From assembly GCA_949747935.1 (NCBI GenBank), contig CATKHE010000107.1, forward strand, positions 1 to 5,218: DNA of 5,218 bases, written 5' to 3'. The position numbers and the translations under genes were made by a program. This document shows positions 1 to 5,217 of the stretch, piece by piece; the stretch's first letter is position 1; the number at the start of each line of letters is the position of its first letter. This DNA comes from an uncultured Eubacteriales bacterium. Its GTDB lineage: Bacteria; Bacillota_A; Clostridia; Oscillospirales; Oscillospiraceae. The notes under the pieces were generated by a model. That model was not told where the DNA came from, did no database searches, and saw only the letters and a program-made list of their open reading frames with translations.

Positions 1-1159
1 TGACCTTATCCTTCCACAGCGGGGACATATTGCGGAGATATTCCACGATTTCCGGGACAGCTTTCAAAATTGCGTCTACATCTGCTTCCGTATTCTCCCC
101 ACACAGCGACAGCCGCAGGGAGCCGTGGGCCACCTCATGGGGCCGCCCGATGGCCAGCAGGACATGGCTGGGGTCCAGAGAGCCGGAGGTGCAGGCGGAG
201 CCAGAGGAGGCACAGATGCCCTTGTCGTCCAGCAGCAGAAGCAGGCTCTCCCCCTCGATACCCTCAAAGCAGAAGTTCACATTGCCGGGGAGCCGATTCG
301 CAGGGTCCCCGTTGAGGGCGGCGTGGGGGATTTGGGACAGTCCCGCAATCAGCTTGTCCCGCAGAGCAGACACCTTCGCGGTATTCTCGTCCATGTGGGC
401 ACAGGCTTCCTCCAGCGCCGCCGCCATGCCCACGATGGCCGGGACATTCTCCGTCCCCGCCCGTTTCCCCCGCTCCTGGGCCCCACCCTCAATGAGGTTG
501 GTCAGGGAAATGCCCCGCCGTGCATACAGTACGCCAATTCCCTTGGGGCCGTGGAACTTATGGGCGGAGAGGGACAGCAGATCAATATTCTGCGCCTTCA
601 CGTCGATAGGCAGGTGTCCCGCCGCTTGCACCGCGTCCGTATGGAAAAGGACGCCCCGTTCCCGACAGACTGCGCCGATTTCGGAAACAGGCAGTACGGA
701 GCCGATCTCGTTGTTGGCATACATGATAGTCACCAGGGCCGTGTCCTCCCGGATGGCCTCCGACACCTGTTGGGCGGTGACGGTTCCCAGCTCTCCCACG
801 GGAAGCAGTTCTACCTCGAAGCCCTCGCCCTCCAGCTTTTTCAGCGTGTGCAAAACGGCGTGGTGCTCAAAGGTGGTAGAGATGATGTAGCGCTTCCCCT
901 TCCGGGCACCCAGCAGGGCGGCGGAGCGGATGGCCTGATTGTCCGCCTCGCTGCCCCCGGAGGTGAAGGTGATTTCCTTGGGAGAAGCCCCGATGCAGGC
1001 GGCGAGGCGCTCCCGGGCGTCTTCTAAAGCCTCCTTGGCCCGCTGGCCCAGTCCGTACAGGCTGGAGGGATTGCCCCAGGTCTCTTCCATGCAGTGCAGC
1101 ACGGCATTAATGGCGGCCCTGCTCATTTTTGTAGTGGCCGCGTTGTCCGCGTAAATCAT
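1..1159 (-). CDS. nifS: Cysteine desulfurase, NifS/IscS type (3' end at or beyond window edge)
   Basis: This PLP enzyme takes sulfur from L-cysteine, leaving alanine and an enzyme-bound persulfide used for Fe-S clusters and thiolated tRNA. The frame is open from ATG at 1159-1157 to the left edge (386 codons, no stop seen). Visible landmarks are the N-terminal MIYADNAATT, the SGGSEADN cofactor loop at about 67-74, H99 in FEHHAV, the Schiff-base lysine K201 in SAHKFHGPKG, and the persulfide cysteine C323 in SSGSACTSGSLDPSH. The long cysteine loop points to the NifS/IscS group rather than SufS. The family is usually 380-400 residues, so only a few residues should be missing; the last ones seen are SPLWKDKV. 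The start is supported by an AAAGGA ribosome binding site 8 bases upstream. It lies 57 bp downstream of a cysK remnant on the same strand, as expected for a sulfur operon. The family call is firm; its exact partner (a NifU scaffold or the thiouridylase MnmA) lies outside the window. Confidence 0.95.
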   Translation of the reverse strand, partial: MIYADNAATTKMSRAAINAVLHCMEETWGNPSSLYGLGQRAKEALEDARERLAACIGASPKEITFTSGGSEADNQAIRSAALLGARKGKRYIISTTFEHHAVLHTLKKLEGEGFEVELLPVGELGTVTAQQVSEAIREDTALVTIMYANNEIGSVLPVSEIGAVCRERGVLFHTDAVQAAGHLPIDVKAQNIDLLSLSAHKFHGPKGIGVLYARRGISLTNLIEGGAQERGKRAGTENVPAIVGMAAALEEACAHMDENTAKVSALRDKLIAGLSQIPHAALNGDPANRLPGNVNFCFEGIEGESLLLLLDDKGICASSGSACTSGSLDPSHVLLAIGRPHEVAHGSLRLSLCGENTEADVDAILKAVPEIVEYLRNMSPLWKDKV

Positions 1160-1184
1160 AAGTATGATCCTTTCTGAACTCCGG

Positions 1185-1210
1185 ACACGCCGGTGCTTCC
1201 ACCGGCGTGT
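1185..1210. repeat. Perfect 11-bp inverted repeat (hairpin) between cysK remnant and nifS
   Basis: The arms at 1185-1195 (ACACGCCGGTG) and 1200-1210 are exact reverse complements with a 4-base loop, so any transcript would form a strong hairpin. It starts 7 bases after the cysK stop in the minus direction. Neither strand shows a proper T-run after the stem: CCGGAG follows on the minus strand and TCCCCTTT on the plus strand. It is therefore either an imperfect terminator or a processing/stability element between cysK and nifS. Confidence 0.7.
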
Positions 1211-1216
1211 TCCCCT

Positions 1217-1522
1217 TTAGTCCGCGAAAAGCGGTGTGGACAGATAACGGCCGCCGGTGTCCGGGAGCAGGGCAACGATGGTTTTCCCCGCATTTTCGGG
1301 CCGATTTGCCAGTTCAATCGCTGCGTGGAGCGCGGCCCCGGAGGAAATGCCCCCCGTGACCCATCAGCCGTCCGGCGGCAAAGGCGTTCTCGTTGGACGC
1401 GGGAATGATTTCATCGTAAACAGCCGTGTCCAGCACGTCCGCTTTGGCAATAGCCCCTTTCATCCCTTTGGCCCCCTCAGTGAGCACCAGCTCCGCACCG
1501 TAAGCTTTCATCAGCTGGCGGC
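1217..1522 (-). pseudogene. cysK: Cysteine synthase (O-acetylserine sulfhydrylase) remnant with deletions and a frameshift
   Basis: CysK makes cysteine from O-acetylserine and sulfide using PLP. Three collinear pieces remain. The first, from about 1522 to 1440, encodes [20 protein letters not shown] and the following MKGAIAKAD, mid-protein in CysK. The second, about 1440-1367, encodes [19 protein letters not shown] and GRLM, normally roughly 100 residues further on. The third, about 1366-1217, is in a different frame and encodes [20 protein letters not shown] through [17 protein letters not shown] and the stop, the usual CysK C-terminus. The N-terminal third, with the PLP lysine and the TSGNTG substrate loop, is absent, so no activity is possible. 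The upstream edge is fused to an ECF-transporter fragment. About one third of a roughly 310-residue protein survives. The identity is clear from the surviving motifs; the deletion sizes are estimates from family knowledge. Confidence 0.9.
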
Positions 1523-1672
1523 GGTACAGATGACAATATCGTTCAGATAGAGGTGCCCGCCCGGCACCGGCATCCCAAAGGAGCTGAGGGCGATATTCAT
1601 CGCCATAAACACGGCGGTCACAGTCAGCCAGCGCACGGGGGCGCGCCGGCGCAAAGATTCGGAGTTCACCAC
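1511..1672 (-). pseudogene. N-terminal fragment of an ECF-transporter S component
   Basis: Reading from GTG at 1669 (or the adjacent GTG at 1672) gives 52-53 residues. A basic N-terminus ([10 protein letters not shown]) leads into a hydrophobic first membrane segment ([18 protein letters not shown]) and then [19 protein letters not shown]. The [13 protein letters not shown] pattern is typical of a family of energy-coupling-factor substrate-binding membrane proteins, normally about 170-200 residues long. A GGAGGGGG ribosome binding site lies 6-9 bases upstream and only a few bases after the metY stop, so the gene was translationally coupled to metY. After ICTAA the sequence switches to cysK and hits a stop within two codons. 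More than two thirds of the transporter is missing, including most membrane helices, so transport is not expected. The family call rests on the motif and topology; the substrate cannot be deduced. Confidence 0.65.
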
Positions 1673-1686
1673 AGATTCCCCCTCCG

Positions 1687-2973
1687 TTACCCTCTCGCCA
1701 CAGCGGAGAAGCCCTTTTCCAGGTCGGCGATAATGTCGTCAATATGTTCGATGCCGATGGACAGGCGGATAGTGTTGGGCTTGATGCCCTGATCCAGCAA
1801 CTCCTCGGGAGAGAGCTGGGAGTGGGTGGTGGTGGCCGGATGGATCACCAGCGACTTCACATCCGCCACATTGGCCAGCAGGGAGAAGATTTCCAGGCTG
1901 TCGATGAATTTGTGGGCCTCCTCCTGCCCACCTTTGATCTCAAAGGTGAAGATGGACGCGCCGCCGTTAGGGAAATACTTCTCGTAGAGAGCGTGGTCAG
2001 GGTGGCCGGGCAGAGAGGGGTGGTTGACCTTCTCCACCTGGGGGTGGTTGGAGAGGAACTCCACCACCTTTTTGGTGTTCTCGGCGTGGCGCTCCAGGCG
2101 CAGGGACAGGGTCTCCACCCCCTGGAGAAGCAGAAAAGCATTGAAGGGGGAAATGGTGGCTCCGGTGTCCCGCAGGAGGATAGCCCGGATGTAGGTGACG
2201 AAGGCAGCGGGGCCAACGGCATCTGCAAAACTGATCCCGTGATAGCTGGGGTTGGGCTCGGCGATGGGCTTATACTTGCCGCTGGCCTTCCAGTCAAATC
2301 TGCCGCTGTCCACAATGATACCGCCCAAAGTGGTGCCATGTCCGCCGATAAACTTGGTGGCGGAATGAACCACGATGTCTGCCCTGTGATCGATGGGCTG
2401 GATGAGGTAGGGCGTGCCGAAGGTGTTGTCGATGACCAGAGGCAAGCCGTGCCGGTGGGCAATCTCCGCAATGGCGTCGATATCGGGGATATCGCTGTTG
2501 GGGTTGCCCAGGGTCTCCAGATAGACCGCCTTGGTGTTGTCCTGAATGGCCTTCTCCAACTCTGTCAGGTTGTGAGCGTCCACAAAGGTGGTTACCACTC
2601 CAAACTGGGCCAGGGTGTGGGCCAGCAGGTTGTAGCTGCCGCCGTAGATGGTCTTCTGCGCCACAATGTGATCCCCCGCCTGGGCCAGGGCCTGGATGGT
2701 GTAGGTGATTGCCGCGGCGCCGGACGCCAGCGCCAGCGCTGCCACGCCTCCCTCCAGCGCCGCGAGGCGCTTCTCCAGCACGTCCTGGGTGGAGTTGGTC
2801 AGCCGCCCATAGATATTTCCGGCGTCCGCCAGCCCGAACCGAGCGGCGGCGTGGGCGGAGTTTCGGAAGACATAGCTGGTAGTCTGGTAGATGGGCACCG
2901 CTCGGGCGTCCGTTGCAGGATCGGGCTGCTCCTGACCTACATGGAGCTGCAAGGTCTCAAACTTATAACTCAT
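1687..2973 (-). CDS. metY: O-acetylhomoserine sulfhydrylase (O-acetylhomoserine aminocarboxypropyltransferase)
   Basis: This Cys/Met-metabolism PLP enzyme (fold type I) combines O-acetylhomoserine with sulfide to give homocysteine, a direct route to methionine. The protein is 428 residues, the normal size for the O-acetylhomoserine subgroup, which is longer than cystathionine beta-lyases and gamma-synthases. Landmarks are [11 protein letters not shown] at about 26-36, [10 protein letters not shown] with Tyr55 and Arg57 (phosphate contacts from the neighbouring subunit), YGGSYNL at 110-116, IDNTFGTP with Asp182 (pyridine nitrogen), [10 protein letters not shown] with the Schiff-base Lys207, and [13 protein letters not shown] near the end with Arg403. 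I chose the ATG at 2973-2971 because GAGGGGGA lies about 6 bases upstream. The in-frame ATG at 3006 overlaps the promoter -10 box and cannot be in the message. The gene is divergent from an Rrf2 regulator whose probable operator covers this promoter. Confidence 0.95.
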   Translation of the reverse strand: MSYKFETLQLHVGQEQPDPATDARAVPIYQTTSYVFRNSAHAAARFGLADAGNIYGRLTNSTQDVLEKRLAALEGGVAALALASGAAAITYTIQALAQAGDHIVAQKTIYGGSYNLLAHTLAQFGVVTTFVDAHNLTELEKAIQDNTKAVYLETLGNPNSDIPDIDAIAEIAHRHGLPLVIDNTFGTPYLIQPIDHRADIVVHSATKFIGGHGTTLGGIIVDSGRFDWKASGKYKPIAEPNPSYHGISFADAVGPAAFVTYIRAILLRDTGATISPFNAFLLLQGVETLSLRLERHAENTKKVVEFLSNHPQVEKVNHPSLPGHPDHALYEKYFPNGGASIFTFEIKGGQEEAHKFIDSLEIFSLLANVADVKSLVIHPATTTHSQLSPEELLDQGIKPNTIRLSIGIEHIDDIIADLEKGFSAVARG

Positions 2974-3004
2974 GGGAAAATCCCCCTCTTTATAAATTGA
3001 TGCC

Positions 3005-3033
3005 ATTATATTCCTATTAACCTACTTTGTCAA
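3005..3033 (-). promoter_or_regulatory. metY promoter, consensus sigma-A type
   Basis: On the minus strand a perfect TTGACA (3033-3028) and a perfect TATAAT (3010-3005) are separated by exactly 17 bases. Transcription should start near 2998, giving a leader of about 25 nt before the metY ATG. The strength of these boxes suggests a promoter that depends on repression for control. The palindrome at 3009-3041 overlaps the -35, the spacer and part of the -10. Confidence 0.88.
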
Positions 3034-3041
3034 TAGGAATA
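3009..3041. promoter_or_regulatory. Palindromic operator over the metY promoter (probable Rrf2-regulator site)
   Basis: Perfect 10-bp arms TATTCCTATT (3009-3018) and AATAGGAATA (3032-3041) flank a 13-base centre. The inner core is TCCTAT-N15-ATAGGA (3012-3038). It lies across the metY -35 and spacer, so binding would block RNA polymerase. The same core and spacing recur at 3058-3084. Assignment to the adjacent Rrf2 protein is inference from position and from the dyad-symmetric sites this family uses. Confidence 0.75.
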
Positions 3042-3051
3042 AATCTGTTCC

Positions 3052-3080
3052 TTGAAATCCTATCAACCTTGTGGTATGAT
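3052..3080 (+). promoter_or_regulatory. Promoter of the Rrf2-family regulator gene
   Basis: TTGAAA (3052-3057) and TATGAT (3075-3080) are separated by 17 bases, a near-consensus sigma-A promoter. The start point is expected near 3087, giving a leader of about 17 nt with a GGAGGGG ribosome binding site at 3091-3097. Confidence 0.8.
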
Positions 3081-3084
3081 AGGA
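3058..3084. promoter_or_regulatory. Palindromic operator over the regulator's own promoter
   Basis: Perfect 8-bp arms TCCTATCA (3058-3065) and TGATAGGA (3077-3084) with an 11-base centre give the same TCCTAT-N15-ATAGGA core as the metY operator; the left halves share TCCTATYAACCT. The site covers the spacer and -10 box of the regulator promoter, predicting negative autoregulation. The two operator centres are 46 bp apart. Confidence 0.75.
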
Positions 3085-3103
3085 AAAACTGGAGGGGATT
3101 TTT

Positions 3104-3523
3104 ATGATGATTTCCACAAAAGGCAGATATGCCCTGCGGTTCCTAGTGGACCTTGCGGAGCATCAGGGTGACAGATTTGTGCCATTGAAGGAAGTATCCA
3201 TACGCCAGGAGATTTCGGAGAAGTACCTGGAAATCGTGGTAAAGGAACTGGTAAAGGGCGGTCTGCTTGCGGCCATGCGGGGAAAGGGCGGCGGCTACCG
3301 GCTGAACTGCGCTCCGGAGGAGTATAGTATAAAGGCCGTCCTTGAACTGATGGAGGGGCCGCTGACCCCCGTCGCCTGTCTGGAACCGGGACAGGATGCC
3401 TGTCCCCGGAGCAATGGCTGCCGGACGCTCCCGCTGTGGCAGGGGCTGGATAAGGTTATCTCTGATTATCTGGCACAGTTTACGTTGGCGGATTTATGTG
3501 GAAAAACTGAAATATCATCTTGA
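3104..3523 (+). CDS. Rrf2/IscR-family transcriptional regulator with three-cysteine cluster motif
   Basis: This 139-residue protein has the family's usual size and opening (MMISTKGRYALRFLVDLAEH). A winged helix-turn-helix spans about residues 25-68, with the recognition-helix region ISEKYLEIVVKELVKGGLL and the wing MRGKGGGYRL. Near the C-terminus C92, C100 and C106 (C-x7-C-x5-C, then RTLPLW) match the region where IscR and NsrR bind an Fe-S cluster, so it probably senses cluster status. The Bacillus cysteine regulator CymR, also in Rrf2, lacks this triplet. A GGAGGGG site lies 6 bases before ATG 3104; the adjacent ATG at 3107 is an equally possible start. It is divergent from metY, and the shared palindromes suggest it represses metY and itself. 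Whether the signal is Fe-S supply, cysteine or oxidative stress cannot be read from the sequence. Confidence 0.92.
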   Translation: MMISTKGRYALRFLVDLAEHQGDRFVPLKEVSIRQEISEKYLEIVVKELVKGGLLAAMRGKGGGYRLNCAPEEYSIKAVLELMEGPLTPVACLEPGQDACPRSNGCRTLPLWQGLDKVISDYLAQFTLADLCGKTEISS

Positions 3524-3608
3524 ATTTATCCCAACTCATTTAGAAACGGAATGTTCTCCAAATTTTCGTGTCGGTGACAAGAGCTGATAACGGTAGAAGC
3601 GGCAAGCA

Positions 3609-3761
3609 ATGAGCTGTGTTGGTGGCTGGCCGCTCTCCAAACCCTGTAAGGAGCGGCACGATACGCTGCCTCCGGTGTTTGCGCACCGTCGCAGAGTCTG
3701 CTGCGGCGATGTTTTGCTCTGTAAGACATTCAGTAATCAGGGGCTTTCTCCCCTGAAGTAA
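3609..3761 (+). CDS. Possible 50-residue cysteine-rich small ORF, uncertain
   Basis: ATG at 3609 opens a 50-codon frame ending in TAA at 3759-3761, beginning MSCVGGWPLSKPCKERHD and ending NQGLSPLK. It has five cysteines, including a CC pair in RVCCGDVLLC, and no hydrophobic membrane segment. No good Shine-Dalgarno sequence precedes it. I do not recognise a family. A 67-codon frame runs across the same bases on the other strand (3729-3526), also without a ribosome binding site, so either frame may be chance or a relic of the mobile element. Confidence 0.22.
   Translation: MSCVGGWPLSKPCKERHDTLPPVFAHRRRVCCGDVLLCKTFSNQGLSPLK
3737..3756. repeat. Stem-loop, 7-bp perfect arms
   Basis: TCAGGGG (3737-3743) and CCCCTGA (3750-3756) flank a 6-base loop. 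No T-run follows on either strand, so it is a poor candidate for an intrinsic terminator. It overlaps the end of the small ORF candidate and lies about 80 bases before the integrase remnant. Confidence 0.5.
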
Positions 3762-3769
3762 ATGCTATA

Positions 3770-3797
3770 TATGTCCTCCCTGGCGCAAATGGACATA
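3770..3797. repeat. Inverted repeat TATGTCC / GGACATA
   Basis: Exact 7-bp arms at 3770-3776 and 3791-3797 are separated by 14 bases, just upstream of the integrase remnant. The spacing would suit a dimeric regulator or a recombinase/excisionase site, but nothing in the sequence decides between these and chance. Confidence 0.4.
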
Positions 3798-3835
3798 GCG
3801 TCAAAGTATTACCCCAGGCATTTCTGATCCTGACT

Positions 3836-4229
3836 ATGCAATTTCAAAAACTGCTGCGCCTAAACAAAGAGAAAAGCCCGCTGCGACACGGTCGCCGGGA
3901 GGGACGCTACACCGCTGGCTACGATCCCAAGACCGGCAAGCGGATCATCAAGAACGTCCTCTGCAAGACACAAGCTGAGGTAAAGGAGAAACTGGCCCAG
4001 GCACAGCAGGAGACAGTTGTCTGGACGTAGCCCGCAGGACGCTGTCGATCTGCTGATCCAGGAACACAGCAAGCATCCCAACAACCAGTATATGTTCCTC
4101 TCGCCAGTCACAGGTGAGATGTACCATCCCGGCTCGGTGGTGAAGCTCCACGAGAAAATCCTGAAGGACGCTGGACTGGAACATATTCGCTTCCACGACC
4201 CGAGACACACCTTCGCGACCCTAGGGTAA
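3836..4229 (+). pseudogene. Tyrosine recombinase (integrase) remnant, central and 3' parts deleted
   Basis: Phage and conjugative-element integrases cut and rejoin DNA through an active-site tyrosine. The first piece (about 3836-4025) encodes the N-terminal arm-binding region: REGRYTAGYDPKTGKRI followed by KTQAEVKEKLAQAQQE, then a stop. The second piece (about 4026-4229, a different frame) encodes part of the catalytic domain: PQDAVDLLIQEHSKHP, then YMFLSPVTGEMYHPGSVV, then RFHDPRHTFATLG and a stop. The core-binding domain and first catalytic Arg between them are gone, as are the late His/Trp and nucleophilic Tyr. The usual HDLRHTFAT motif reads HDPRHTFAT here. The parent was probably 370-400 residues, as in Tn916-like and other clostridial elements; about 130 remain. 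It cannot be active and marks an old integration. No ribosome binding site or certain start is seen for the first piece. Confidence 0.85.
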
Positions 4230-4421
4230 CGTAAAATAAGAGTCCCGCTCCGCTCAGAATTTGCTATGCTGTAAACAATACAGGAGCTGTAGGCGCTGTG
4301 CAGTTCGCTTGCTTTTCACCTCTGTATTTCTCCGTTTGTCCCTATCGACTTTTGCCTCCTCATTCAATATTGTGTTGCTTGCGAAAGCTTCGCAAACTAC
4401 TGAAATCAGGAGAAAAAACGT
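4230..4421. other. 192-bp gap between integrase remnant and secreted-protein gene
   Basis: No gene is supported here; the overlapping frame starting at 4298 has no ribosome binding site and runs out of frame into the signal-peptide gene. A short perfect dyad is present at 4379-4395. An AGGAG ribosome binding site for the next gene lies at 4408-4412. No convincing promoter is seen. Confidence 0.5.
4379..4395. repeat. Short dyad TTGCGAA-AGC-TTCGCAA
   Basis: The 7-bp arms at 4379-4385 and 4389-4395 are exact reverse complements around three bases, 13 bases before the ribosome binding site of the secreted-protein gene. It could be an operator or a small leader hairpin; no T-run follows. Confidence 0.4.
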
Positions 4422-4658
4422 ATGACCAGTACGAAAAAGCGCATTACCGCCACACTGACGGCAGCCATCCTATCAACAACCCTCGCTATCCCCGCAACCG
4501 CAGCGGAGGCCCCGCCCATCCGGGTGAGCAGCTATAAGGGCAGTACTTTGGAGATCGGAGAGCGCAGCGGTCTCATCATCGGTCCCAGTGGAACGGAGTA
4601 CACCGTCACCTCCAGTAACCCGGACTCAGTGGCGGTAGATACAGACAGAAAAATATAA
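4422..4658 (+). pseudogene. Truncated secreted protein with signal peptide and start of an Ig-like domain
   Basis: This 78-residue frame starts at ATG 4422, with AGGAG 9 bases upstream. Residues 1-30 form a classical Sec signal peptide: basic MTSTKKR, a hydrophobic stretch ITATLTAAILSTTLAI, and an AxA-type cleavage area PATAAEA. The exported part has a low-confidence resemblance to the beginning of a bacterial Ig-like (BIG2-type) domain, with TEYTVTSSNPDSVAV matching the usual SSNPxxAxV strand, then ends abruptly at DTDRKI. BIG2 domains need about 80 residues, and such proteins normally carry further domains, so this looks like a 3' deletion. It follows the integrase remnant on the same strand and was probably element cargo. 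An intact short secreted peptide cannot be excluded because the start signals are good. Confidence 0.6.
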
Positions 4659-4740
4659 CTCCAGGAAGCAGCTGAGATATTGCATAGCAGAAAACAAGGA
4701 ATTAAATCCTTTTATCAGCCCCAAAGCATTTTACACTGCT
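4659..4740. terminator. Convergent intergenic gap with a weak possible bidirectional terminator
   Basis: The only structure is AAGGA (4696-4700) paired with TCCTT (4707-4711) around a 6-base loop. TTAT follows on the plus strand and GTTTTCT on the minus strand. A 5-bp AT-rich stem is weak, so termination of sbcC here is plausible only because of its position. Confidence 0.3.
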
Positions 4741-5217
4741 TTACTCATAGCTCAATGAACTTCCCCGTTCACTATTTTTTACCCGAATTTTCTGCGGGAT
4801 ACTTTCCTCCAGTCTGCTCACATGAGAGATGATTCCAACCACGCAGTTGCCCTCTGTCAGCTGATTCAGTACATTCAGGGCGGTATCCAATGTGCTGCCA
4901 TCCAGCGAACCAAAGCCCTCGTCAATAAACAGTGCGTCCAGCCGCTGTCCACCCGCATGGGTCTGCACCACATCAGACAGCCCCAGCGCAAGAGACAGCG
5001 ATACCAAAAAGGATTCTCCGCCGGATAGAGAGCGGGAATTTCGCTGCTTGCCTGTTGCCATGTCCAGAACCTCCACTTCCAGTCCGGCTTTTGCGTTTTT
5101 CCGGTCAGCGCTGATCTGATGGATCAGTTCGTACTTTCCTCCGCTCATAATGTTCAGCCGTCGATTTGCCATTTCCAGAATTTCCTGAAACACAGCGCCC
5201 ATCACGTACCGGTCAAA
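4741..5217 (-). CDS. sbcC: Nuclease SbcCD subunit C, C-terminal part (5' end beyond window)
   Basis: SbcC is the Rad50-like SMC-type ATPase that works with the SbcD nuclease to open hairpins and process DNA ends. The frame is open from the right edge (FDRYVMGAVFQEILEMANRR) to TAA at 4743-4741, 158 residues of a protein normally about 1000 long. Seen in order are the ABC signature LSGGES at about 64-69, Walker B LFIDEGFG with Asp99 and Glu100, the D-loop SLD at 104-106, and the switch histidine His132 in ISHV. Walker A and the coiled coil with its zinc hook are off-window. A GTG near the right edge could be mistaken for a start, but the preceding in-frame residues FDRY match the family, so translation continues from upstream. 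The C-terminus (RVKNSERGSSLSYE) looks normal. The gene converges on the truncated secreted-protein gene, with 82 bp between them. Confidence 0.95.
   Translation of the reverse strand, partial: FDRYVMGAVFQEILEMANRRLNIMSGGKYELIHQISADRKNAKAGLEVEVLDMATGKQRNSRSLSGGESFLVSLSLALGLSDVVQTHAGGQRLDALFIDEGFGSLDGSTLDTALNVLNQLTEGNCVVGIISHVSRLEESIPQKIRVKNSERGSSLSYE

Larger units (their letters stand above)
3524..3835. other. 312-bp spacer with several inverted repeats, no confident gene
   Basis: No protein gene with a convincing ribosome binding site is seen here. The stretch instead holds a series of dyads. GCCGCTC at 3629-3635 pairs with GAGCGGC at 3651-3657, and an earlier GCGGC at 3599-3603 could compete for GCCGC. 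CGGTG at 3673-3677 pairs with CACCG at 3684-3688. A 7-bp stem-loop lies at 3737-3756 and a 7-bp repeat at 3770-3797. It lies between the regulator and an integrase remnant and probably belongs to the decayed mobile element. A structured RNA or old element end is possible but unproven. Confidence 0.45.

Noticed and set aside
30..1154. Long plus-strand frames (286, 300 and 71 codons) opposite nifS
   Set aside because: They are antisense shadows of the cysteine desulfurase, whose motifs run uninterrupted on the minus strand; none has family motifs.
1314..1742. A 142-codon minus-strand frame as one protein
   Set aside because: It runs from out-of-frame metY sequence, through out-of-frame ECF-fragment sequence, into genuine cysK and then an out-of-frame tail. 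It is a chimera with no ribosome binding site.
1744..3000. A 418-codon plus-strand frame and a 204-codon second minus-strand frame over metY
   Set aside because: They are shadows in a GC-rich gene; MetY carries all the catalytic motifs in the other frame.
2974..3006. Upstream ATG at 3006 as the metY start (439 residues)
   Set aside because: It overlaps the TATAAT box, upstream of the expected transcription start, and the good ribosome binding site serves the ATG at 2973.
3526..3729. A 67-codon minus-strand ORF downstream of the regulator
   Set aside because: No ribosome binding site, Arg/Ser/Ala-rich composition typical of a chance frame, and no recognised motif; it overlaps the repeat-rich spacer.
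3737..3756. The 7-bp stem-loop as an intrinsic terminator for the regulator gene
   Set aside because: It lies more than 200 bases downstream and has no T-run on either strand.
3860..4210. Minus-strand frames (116 and 86 codons) opposite the integrase
   Set aside because: They are antisense shadows; the plus strand shows recognisable integrase motifs.
4298..4537. A 79-codon plus-strand frame overlapping the secreted-protein start
   Set aside because: No ribosome binding site, no motif, and it overlaps out of frame a gene with a clear Shine-Dalgarno sequence and signal peptide.
4822..5119. Plus-strand frames of 60-75 codons opposite sbcC
   Set aside because: They are antisense to the ABC signature and Walker B region of SbcC.
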